6,779 nt of DNA from Dehalococcoidia bacterium UBA1332 (GTDB taxonomy: Bacteria; Chloroflexota; Dehalococcoidia; Lucifugimonadales; Lucifugimonadaceae): the NCBI GenBank assembly GCA_002306745.1, contig DBSW01000129.1, positions 1 through 6,779 of the forward strand, given 5' to 3'. Position numbers and translations under genes: made by a program. Under the pieces are notes generated by a model, which saw only the letters and a program-made list of their open reading frames with translations, had not been told where the DNA came from and ran no database searches. Shown here piece by piece: positions 1 through 5,683 of the stretch (position 1 is the first letter of the stretch; each line of letters begins with the position of its first letter).

Positions 1-93
1 TTTTCTTTCACTTACGATAGTTACTTGGTCAAAAATATCATAGGCGATAATAGCTAGGAACTTTTTCTTCTCGCTTAATCGGCTCAGGAATCT

Positions 94-99
94 GATAAT
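94..99 (+). promoter_or_regulatory. Putative -10 element of the lutABC promoter (leaderless start)
   Basis: GATAAT matches the bacterial -10 consensus at five of six positions and ends exactly 7 nt before the lutA ATG, so transcription would begin at or within a base of the start codon. No convincing -35 hexamer lies 16-18 nt upstream, and no Shine-Dalgarno sequence lies in the 5-10 nt before the ATG (a CAGGAA at 85-90 is too far away). The leaderless reading is inference. It is strengthened by the same geometry in front of the glycerate kinase gene on the other strand. Confidence 0.45.
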
Positions 100-106
100 T
101 GCAAGT

Positions 107-895
107 ATGAGGAAAAATACATCGACCACACATAAACCAAGTAGTGTCACACTATTTGCATCCTGCATGGTTGATCAATTCGCGCCACATATTGGAGAGC
201 ACACGGTTGACGTGCTCGATAATTTAGGGGTTGCTGTTGAGTTTGCATCAGAACAAACCTGCTGCGGCCAACCAGCATTTAATAGCGGATTTAGATCTGA
301 AGCCTACCCAGTTGCGGAAAAGTTCGTTGAGATTTTCGAAAGGGTCAACGGGTTGATTGTTGTACCATCTGGCTCATGCGCTGCGATGGTCAGAAATTAC
401 TACAAAGACCTATTTCGTGACGATGAAGACCTTGTGCGTAGAGCCGAAAAAGTCGCGGGGCGACTTTTCGAGTTGACTGAATTTTTATATAAATTTTTTG
501 GACCTTCAGCCGTTAGGGGCTCGTCCAATAAAACTGTGACCTACCATAAATGCTGCCATCTGCTGCGTGAAATCGGAATTGATGAAGAGCCAGTAGAGCT
601 TCTGTCTGGGCTCGAAGGAATTCAGATTGTGCCATTAGAGCGAGCTGATGTCTGTTGTGGATTTGGAGGAGCATTTTCCGTGAAAATGCCCGATATATCG
701 TCGGCGATCCTAGACGAAAAACTCGACTATATACAGTCAACTGGGGCAGATTACGTTGTTGCCGGTGACGCCGGATGCATATTTCAAATGCAAGGCGGTC
801 TACGACGTCGTAATTCCGATATCCGTGTTGTGCATATAGCCGAAGCACTTACAGATTCGATTGAACGAGGTAAACGTTCAAGGAATAGACAATGA
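107..895 (+). CDS. lutA: L-lactate utilization protein LutA (LldE/YkgE), cysteine-rich Fe-S oxidoreductase subunit
   Basis: This is the LutA subunit of the cytoplasmic LutABC complex, which oxidises L-lactate to pyruvate without a flavin lactate dehydrogenase. The 262-residue protein has two cysteine-rich (CCG-type) domains. The first has Cys20, the CCG at 52-54 and the SGSC at 88-91. The second has YHKCCH at 146-151, CCGFGG at 183-188 and GDAGC at 220-224. Together these form the usual heterodisulfide-reductase-like cluster or substrate site. Family members are about 240 residues; this one has about 12 extra N-terminal residues before the conserved SVTLFASC segment and a basic C-terminal tail. 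ATG 107 is chosen because the frame is closed by a stop at 41-43, no other ATG lies between, and a -10-like hexamer sits just upstream. In YHKCCH a cysteine replaces the serine usual in this family (YHdSCH, from memory). It is first in the operon and its stop overlaps the lutB start by 4 bp (ATGA). The family call is firm; L-lactate as substrate is inferred from the family. Confidence 0.94.
   Translation: MRKNTSTTHKPSSVTLFASCMVDQFAPHIGEHTVDVLDNLGVAVEFASEQTCCGQPAFNSGFRSEAYPVAEKFVEIFERVNGLIVVPSGSCAAMVRNYYKDLFRDDEDLVRRAEKVAGRLFELTEFLYKFFGPSAVRGSSNKTVTYHKCCHLLREIGIDEEPVELLSGLEGIQIVPLERADVCCGFGGAFSVKMPDISSAILDEKLDYIQSTGADYVVAGDAGCIFQMQGGLRRRNSDIRVVHIAEALTDSIERGKRSRNRQ
880..884 (+). promoter_or_regulatory. 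Shine-Dalgarno site for lutB
   Basis: AAGGA sits 7 nt before the lutB ATG at 892, inside the last codons of lutA. It fixes the lutB start and shows that this organism uses Shine-Dalgarno initiation for an internal operon gene, in contrast to lutA and the kinase, which lack such a site. Confidence 0.65.
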
Positions 896-2331
896 AACCT
901 GTAACAACTAATTTCAGAAATAAAGCTGCGGAAACGCTGGAGGACAAGCAGATCCAACAGTCGATCGAGCATGTCTATACCGGTTTTTTTCAAGGGCGTC
1001 TAAGCGCAGCGAGCGAAACACCAAATTGGGAACAACTTCGTTCAAAAGGAAAGGAGATTAAAGATCATACAATCGCTCATCTCGACTACTACCTAAATCT
1101 TCTAGCAAATAATGTGCAAAAAAACGGTGGAAATGTATTTTTTGCAAATGATGCTGAAGAAGCTCGTAATCACATAATTAAAATAGCGCGAGAAAAAGAC
1201 GTAAAGACTGTTATAAAGTCAAAATCAATGGTCTCCGAGGAAATGGGACTTGCAGAAGCGATGAACGATGAAGGTTTCGAGACAGTGGAAACTGATTTAG
1301 GGGAATACATCATTCAATTAGCTAATGAAACCCCATATCACTTGATAGCTCCGGCTGTCCACAAATCGAGATCAGAGGTGGCTAAACTACTTGACGATAA
1401 CTTTCGGGAAGGCGATCCTGTTCCGGACGCTAATCAACTTACTATGTTGGCACGCAAAAAGCTACGCAGTGTATTCGAACGGGCAGATATGTCTGTTACA
1501 GGCGCAAATTTTGCTGTGGCTGAATCAGGCTCGATCGCGTTGGTTACCAATGAGGGTAATGGTCGAATGACCACTAGCGTGCCTCGGGTTCACGTTGCAG
1601 TAATGGGAATGGAAAAAGTTATACCCTCAATCCAAGACCTGAGCACGATGCTACGCATCCTTATTCGATCAGCCACTGGCCAACGAATATCAACATACGT
1701 AACGATGGTGAATGGAAAACGTAGCCCAGATGAGGAAGAGGGGCCGGTGGAATTTCACCTTGTGATTATGAACAATGGTCGAGACAAGCTGCTTCGTGAC
1801 TCACAAACTCGGGAATCACTCAACTGTATACGCTGTGGTGCGTGTCTCAATGCATGCCCTGTGTACCGTAAAGTTGGCGGTCACGCCTACGGATGGGTTT
1901 ACCCGGGCCCGATAGGAGCGATTGTGTCTCCAGTTCTCACGGGTCTAAAAGATGCAAGCAATCTTCCCGGCGCATCATCACTATGTGGAGCTTGTCATGA
2001 TGCCTGCCCAGTAAAAATCAATATTCCAAGGATGCTACTTGAACTCAGGTACAGGACAGCAGAAGGTTCTGCGTCCAAATCCGAACGATCTTCCAGCGCG
2101 AAAGAACGTACTGTATGGAAACTATGGAAAATTGGAATGATGGGAAGAAGGCGTTTCGATCTTGGATCACGAACCAGCGGATTGCTTTTGAGACCACTTG
2201 TGCGAAACGGCTGGATGAGAATTGCCCCGCCACCTATTTCGGGTTGGACATTGACAAGGGATTTTCCGTCATTTGCGTCTAAGTCCTTAAAAGCCAGATT
2301 AAGTAAGCGCAATCGGACTTCAAAATCATGA
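892..2331 (+). CDS. lutB: L-lactate utilization protein LutB (LldF/YkgF), ferredoxin-like Fe-S protein with LUD domain
   Basis: This is the large electron-transfer subunit of the LutABC lactate-oxidising complex. The 479-residue protein has the usual family length (about 475). The N-terminal LUD domain (roughly residues 60-295) includes the conserved stretch 201-245 with VTGANFAVAESGSI and the PRVHVAVMG strand, and ends in PVEFHLVIMNNGR. A two-cluster ferredoxin domain follows. Its first motif is Cys312, Cys315, Cys318, Cys322-Pro and its second is Cys365, Cys368, Cys372-Pro, separated by the family's GGHAYGWVYPGPIGA stretch (329-343). The C-terminal part (about 385-470), with APPP...WTLTRDFP at 445-459, matches the domain that ends LutB proteins. 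All cluster cysteines are present, so it looks intact. It is translationally coupled to lutA and lutC by 4-bp ATGA overlaps and has its own AAGGA ribosome site. The C-terminal 80 residues are strongly basic. The cluster type (4Fe-4S) comes from the family, not from the sequence alone. Confidence 0.95.
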   Translation: MKPVTTNFRNKAAETLEDKQIQQSIEHVYTGFFQGRLSAASETPNWEQLRSKGKEIKDHTIAHLDYYLNLLANNVQKNGGNVFFANDAEEARNHIIKIAREKDVKTVIKSKSMVSEEMGLAEAMNDEGFETVETDLGEYIIQLANETPYHLIAPAVHKSRSEVAKLLDDNFREGDPVPDANQLTMLARKKLRSVFERADMSVTGANFAVAESGSIALVTNEGNGRMTTSVPRVHVAVMGMEKVIPSIQDLSTMLRILIRSATGQRISTYVTMVNGKRSPDEEEGPVEFHLVIMNNGRDKLLRDSQTRESLNCIRCGACLNACPVYRKVGGHAYGWVYPGPIGAIVSPVLTGLKDASNLPGASSLCGACHDACPVKINIPRMLLELRYRTAEGSASKSERSSSAKERTVWKLWKIGMMGRRRFDLGSRTSGLLLRPLVRNGWMRIAPPPISGWTLTRDFPSFASKSLKARLSKRNRTSKS

Positions 2332-3083
2332 CCGAGAAAGAACAATTCATTTCGAATATAAGCGCAGCTCTTGGGCGGAAAACCATCCAAAAACCCGAAG
2401 CAGATCACAGACTTTCATTTTTTGAATCAGCGAGCTCCATAAACTCTAACGCTGATCAATCAATTGTTGATTCAGTCAATAGATCAGACCAATTAATGGA
2501 TCAAATGTCATCAGCTGCAGAAACGATCGGATGGAAAGTGCATCATGCTTCTAATACGGAAGTAGCGGCTTCAATAGTTGCCGGGATTTGCAAGGATAAC
2601 AACGCAAAAAATGTACTACGATCCGCGCACGAGGTTTTGGATCAGATAGTAGTTGATGCCGCAATTTCCAATATAGGAGCATCTGTTGAGGTTACCGAAC
2701 ATCAGGGCGACTATAGCCAGATAGACGTAGAAAATACGAAAATAAAGGCATTTGCAGCTGATACAGGAATAACTGGAGTTGATTACGCTATCGCAGAAAC
2801 AGGATCTATTGTTCTCCATCCACGATCAGGACTATCACGCTTAGTTTCCCTAGCACCACCTATACATATTGCGGTTTTAAGGCCTGCCGAAGTGATCGCT
2901 TCCCTTGATGAGCTATTTGCGTTAGAACGCAGTAATTTCATCAATGATCAGTTAGAGGGATCGATGAATATCATTTCTGGCCCAAGTAAAACCGCGGACA
3001 TAGAAGGCACCACGGTAACTGGAATTCATGGCCCTCTAGAGGTTCATCTGGTTATTTTCAAGGACGATCATATCGGTCAATGA
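2328..3083 (+). CDS. lutC: L-lactate utilization protein LutC (LldG/YkgG), LUD-domain protein
   Basis: This is the third subunit of the LutABC complex, needed with LutA and LutB for lactate oxidation; its separate biochemical role is not well defined. The 251-residue protein is slightly longer than typical (about 230-240). The LUD domain occupies the C-terminal two-thirds. It shows ITGVDYAIAETGSIVL at 148-163, an APPIHIAVLRP strand at 176-186, and the ending ISGPSKTADIEG (216-227) followed by GIHGPLEVHLVI (232-243), which matches the family ending ITGPSRTADIE...GVHGP. The same ETGSI-type core occurs in LutB, showing that the two subunits share the fold. The N-terminal 60 residues are poorly conserved and probably partly helical. 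The ATG overlaps the lutB stop by 4 bp; only a weak GGA lies upstream, so initiation is probably by translational coupling. The 3' end overlaps the convergent kinase gene by 7 bp, leaving no terminator space. No lactate permease or LutR/LldR regulator is in the window. Confidence 0.94.
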   Translation: MTEKEQFISNISAALGRKTIQKPEADHRLSFFESASSINSNADQSIVDSVNRSDQLMDQMSSAAETIGWKVHHASNTEVAASIVAGICKDNNAKNVLRSAHEVLDQIVVDAAISNIGASVEVTEHQGDYSQIDVENTKIKAFAADTGITGVDYAIAETGSIVLHPRSGLSRLVSLAPPIHIAVLRPAEVIASLDELFALERSNFINDQLEGSMNIISGPSKTADIEGTTVTGIHGPLEVHLVIFKDDHIGQ

Positions 3084-4216
3084 TGTTTTATCGCTATAGC
3101 CCGACAAGCTTCTTCAGTAGCAATAGCAACTAGTCGAGCGGTATCATCCATTGCTGACTCCAACGACATAGGACCGTTTACCAAACTGAAAACCGCATCA
3201 ATTCCGTGTGAGTGAACCTCACGGAATCCCCCTCCTAGTGATCCTGAAATCCCAATAACCGGTATGTTACGTTGCTTGGCGCGTTGTGCTACAGCGACAG
3301 GAGACTTATTGAATACGGTGGATCTGTCAAATTGCCCTTCACCGACGATCACTAAATCTGTGTCGATTAAATGCGATTCTAGGTCCACTGCCTCAAGTAC
3401 GATGTCCGCTCCGAGCCTAAGCCGAGCACCAAAAAAGCCCATCAATCCCGCTCCAAGCCCACCCGATGCACCAGCTCCAGGAATTTCGGCGACATCAGCG
3501 CCCAGGTCTTTTGCCATAACATTCGCAAAGTTTTGTAGTGCGCTATCGAGTTGTAGAACATCTTCGTAACTAGCCCCTTTTTGTGGTCCAAAAATTGCTG
3601 ATGCACCACGTGGACCGCAAAGTGGGTTGTTAACATCACAGGCTACCACTACGTTGGCATTGTTCATCCGTTGATCTAACTCAGAGACATCAATATGGTG
3701 GAGGCGGGCAAGTTCTATACCACCCCTTCCTAGCTCATCGCCATTCTCATCCTCAAGTTTGCCCCCCATGGCTTGAATCAACCCTGCACCGCCGTCATTT
3801 GTCGCGCTGCCCCCAACTCCTATTATTAAATCCGTAAAGCCAGAATCGAGTACGTCAATAAACATTTGACCGACTCCAAACGTTGACGCATTCCTAACGT
3901 CGCGTCTATCAGGGGCAAGTCTTGCTAATCCAACTGCATCGGCTATTTCGATAACGGCTGTACGGCGATCGCCCAAAGCACCCCATTTTGAAATTATGGT
4001 CTCGCCAAGTGCATCCTGCACTTTTGCTGTACGAATTTCCCCCCCAGAACTATCTACAAGTGCCTGCAAAGTACCATCACCGCCATCTGCGACGGGTACG
4101 AGTATCGTCTCAGCTTCTGGCCAAACATTTTTGACGCCACTAGACATAGCCTGAGCAATTTCAAGACCAGTGAGACTTTCTTTAAATCCTTGTGGTGCAA
4201 TTACTATTTTCTTCAT
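3077..4216 (-). CDS. Glycerate 2-kinase, class II (GarK/GlxK family)
   Basis: This enzyme is predicted to phosphorylate D-glycerate with ATP to 2-phosphoglycerate, feeding glyoxylate- or sugar-acid-derived glycerate into lower glycolysis in the cytoplasm. The 379-residue length is typical of the family. Family blocks in order are the N-terminal KIVIAPQGFKESL (3-15), PVADGGDGT (41-49), GVGGSATNDGGAG (133-145), ACDVNNPLCGPRGASAIFG (192-210) running into PQKGA (211-215), the glycine-rich GAGASGGLGAG (247-257) and GEGQFD (292-297). Several normally strong positions differ: APDSF is APQGF (Asp to Gln), and the block usually read GEGxxDxQTxxGKxPxGV is GEGQFDRSTVFNKSPVAV. This suggests a diverged subfamily, and another glycerate-like substrate is possible. 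The ATG is preceded by a -10-like TATACT with a 7-nt gap and has no Shine-Dalgarno sequence. The gene is monocistronic here, convergent with lutABC and divergent from the M20 pair. No symbol is given because garK and glxK cannot be told apart from sequence. Confidence 0.9.
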   Translation of the reverse strand: MKKIVIAPQGFKESLTGLEIAQAMSSGVKNVWPEAETILVPVADGGDGTLQALVDSSGGEIRTAKVQDALGETIISKWGALGDRRTAVIEIADAVGLARLAPDRRDVRNASTFGVGQMFIDVLDSGFTDLIIGVGGSATNDGGAGLIQAMGGKLEDENGDELGRGGIELARLHHIDVSELDQRMNNANVVVACDVNNPLCGPRGASAIFGPQKGASYEDVLQLDSALQNFANVMAKDLGADVAEIPGAGASGGLGAGLMGFFGARLRLGADIVLEAVDLESHLIDTDLVIVGEGQFDRSTVFNKSPVAVAQRAKQRNIPVIGISGSLGGGFREVHSHGIDAVFSLVNGPMSLESAMDDTARLVAIATEEACRAIAIKHH

Positions 4217-4223
4217 TTGGATG

Positions 4224-4229
4224 AGTATA
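4224..4229 (-). promoter_or_regulatory. Putative -10 element of the glycerate kinase gene (leaderless start)
   Basis: On the minus strand TATACT matches the -10 consensus at five of six positions and is followed by 7 nt (CATCCAA) and then the kinase ATG. This is the same geometry as at lutA. No clear -35 is present at 16-18 nt. One copy of the GTTAATTG repeat falls in the spacer just upstream, and the second lies where the -35 or an upstream activator would bind. Leaderless transcription is inferred. Confidence 0.45.
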
Positions 4230-4230
4230 G

Positions 4231-4267
4231 GTTAATTGAACTCAGGTTTACGTTAATTGCACGCCCG
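4231..4267. repeat. Direct repeat GTTAATTG, two copies 21 bp apart (possible operator)
   Basis: GTTAATTG occurs at 4231-4238 and again at 4252-4259. Extending each copy to 16 bp (4231-4246 and 4252-4267) keeps 12 of 16 bases identical. The start-to-start distance of 21 bp is two DNA helical turns, which would place a regulator on one face. Both copies lie immediately upstream of the kinase -10. A third TTAATTG occurs at 4324-4330, just before the M20 gene start. The region is AT-rich, so chance is possible; the binding role is inference. Confidence 0.3.
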
Positions 4268-4294
4268 GTATTGGCCAGGATCTATATTAAGTAC

Positions 4295-4303
4295 TGCTAA
4301 AAT
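4295..4303 (+). promoter_or_regulatory. Possible extended -10 promoter for the M20 gene pair
   Basis: TGCTAAAAT fits the extended -10 pattern (TG, one base, then a hexamer matching TATAAT at five of six positions). Initiation about 7 nt downstream would leave a leader of roughly 36 nt before ATG 4346. An extended -10 can work without a good -35; the nearest -35-like sequence, TTGGCC at 4271-4276, is too far at 21 bp. This is the best plus-strand candidate in the intergenic region. Confidence 0.3.
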
Positions 4304-4345
4304 CATCGCTGAGTCACTTCACATTAATTGACGGTTCCCAGGCAT

Positions 4346-5671
4346 ATGGCAACTCAGGCCACCTTGAAAAACAACTTCATCACAGCGACGAACAGTCGCG
4401 CAGGGGAAATTGAACGAATCACCCGTGACATCCTCAAGCACCCCGAGTCAGGGTACAAAGAGGTCCGAACATCGCAGATAGTGGACGAATGGTTCAGAGC
4501 TAATGGGCTAGCCGTAAAAAATGGAATCGCTAAAACAGGGCTTGTGGGAGTACTAGACACAGGCGTGCCAGGCCCACATGTTGCTGTGATAGGCGAGCTT
4601 GATTCCCTAGTCGTACCAGACCACAAACATGCAGATGCGAAAACCGGTGCAGCTCACGCCTGTGGCCATCATGCACAGATCGGCGCGATGCTAACTGTCG
4701 CAAATGGATTAATTAAAGATGACGTTAAACATGCTCTAGTTGGCAAGATAAGTTTCATGGCGGTGCCAGCCGAGGAATACATCGAACTTGAATTCCGTGA
4801 ATTGCTTAGGGAGTCCGGTGAGATTGAGTTTTTTGGAGGCAAGCAAGAATTTATTCGCCTCGGCCTTTTCGATGATGTCGATATAGCTATGCTCACTCAT
4901 ACTGGGGCCGATAGCTTTGGGACATTCGGTATACATGGCTCCAGTAACGGAATGATTGGTAAAACAATACAATACATAGGTAAGGCATCACATGCTGGAG
5001 GCTCTCCACATCTAGGAGTAAACGCACTCAATTCAGCTCTCCTAGGCCTGTCAGGGATCCATGCTCAGCGGGACACATTTCGAGACAGTGACACAGTAAG
5101 AGTTCATCCGATAATAACAAAAGGCGGTGCATCCGTTAATTCCGTTCCATCAGATGTTCATTTAGAGACGTATGTTAGAGCCTCAAATATTCCAGCAATA
5201 TTGAGCACTGCAGAGAAGATCGACCGAGCATTAAGAGCAGGCGCTCTGGCCACCGGAGCGCAGGTAAGAATCATTACAAACCCCGGCTACTTACCCACAA
5301 AATACGACCGGTCTCTTACTGAAATTTACCGCCATAATGCGGCGTCATTAGTCGGAGACGACAATGTCATTCCACGAAATCATGGTACCGGTTGTAGCGA
5401 TATTGGTGATGTCAGCCACATCATTCCTACCATCCAGCCGACTGTTAACGCCGCGACCGGCGAAGGGCACGGCGTCGACTATGTTGTTACGAACTATGAA
5501 CTAGCTGTATTAAAATCCGGCAAAGCCATGGGCATGACTATTATTGACCTCCTCGCCGACCATGGTCGTTTGGGTACTAGAGTGGCAACCAGCTTTAATG
5601 CTCCAATGACAATTAATTCTTACCTAGCGCGGATGCGTGCTTTCAGGTCAGATATCACATACGAAACCTAA
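4346..5671 (+). CDS. M20-family metallohydrolase (amidohydrolase / aminoacylase / AbgB-like), first of a tandem pair
   Basis: This is a cytoplasmic di-metal hydrolase predicted to cleave an amide or peptide bond in a small N-acylated amino acid or dipeptide-like compound; the substrate is unknown. From ATG 4346 it has 441 residues. The five metal ligands expected of M20D enzymes can be placed: Cys106 and His108 in HACGHH (104-109), Glu144 after the catalytic Glu143 (PAEE, 141-144), His185, and a late His375 in EGHGVDY. Other family blocks are GELDSL (83-88), the dimerisation-domain SHAGGSP (215-221) and GCSDIGDVS with IPTIQP (349-365). The stretch Glu144 to His185 is about 17 residues longer than in plant IAA-amino-acid hydrolases. 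No signal peptide or membrane segment is seen. A TTG at 4328 would add six residues (MTVPRH), but it directly follows an in-frame stop and lacks a ribosome site. ATG 4346 gives an N-terminus like that of the next gene, though its own ribosome site is also weak (AGG very close). The gene is divergent from the kinase and probably co-transcribed with the paralogue 12 bp downstream. Confidence 0.88.
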   Translation: MATQATLKNNFITATNSRAGEIERITRDILKHPESGYKEVRTSQIVDEWFRANGLAVKNGIAKTGLVGVLDTGVPGPHVAVIGELDSLVVPDHKHADAKTGAAHACGHHAQIGAMLTVANGLIKDDVKHALVGKISFMAVPAEEYIELEFRELLRESGEIEFFGGKQEFIRLGLFDDVDIAMLTHTGADSFGTFGIHGSSNGMIGKTIQYIGKASHAGGSPHLGVNALNSALLGLSGIHAQRDTFRDSDTVRVHPIITKGGASVNSVPSDVHLETYVRASNIPAILSTAEKIDRALRAGALATGAQVRIITNPGYLPTKYDRSLTEIYRHNAASLVGDDNVIPRNHGTGCSDIGDVSHIIPTIQPTVNAATGEGHGVDYVVTNYELAVLKSGKAMGMTIIDLLADHGRLGTRVATSFNAPMTINSYLARMRAFRSDITYET

Positions 5672-5683
5672 AAGAACTTTCCC

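Noticed and set aside
9..11. Possible GTG start of a divergent minus-strand gene running off the left edge
   Set aside because: Only three codons are visible and no ribosome site is evident.
25..51. TTGGTC ... GATAAT as a sigma-70 promoter upstream of lutA, and TTGGTC as a GntR/LutR half-site
   Set aside because: The spacer is 15 bp, short for sigma-70, and no matching second half-site is present. The -10 at 94-99 is better placed, though a second promoter here cannot be excluded.
1..60. Possible 3' end of an upstream gene (plus-strand frames open from the edge to stops at 41-43 and 55-57)
   Set aside because: Only 13-18 codons are visible and none resembles a known C-terminus; this could equally be intergenic DNA.
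513..848. Minus-strand open frame of 111 codons inside lutA
   Set aside because: It lies wholly inside a firmly identified gene and its translation has no recognisable domain.
1995..2408. Minus-strand open frame of 137 codons across the lutB/lutC junction
   Set aside because: Shadow of two clear family proteins; no family motif and no promoter or ribosome site.
3060..3130. Bidirectional terminator at the convergent junction
   Set aside because: No GC-rich inverted repeat followed by a T run could be found by eye on either strand.
3264..3569. Plus-strand open frame of 101 codons inside the glycerate kinase
   Set aside because: Low-complexity Ser/Pro/Ala-rich translation typical of an antisense shadow.
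4328..4330. TTG as the start codon of the first M20 gene
   Set aside because: It immediately follows an in-frame stop and lacks a ribosome site, and ATG 4346 gives an N-terminus of the same length as the paralogue. The resemblance of MTVP to the neighbour's MSVP is noted but too short to decide.
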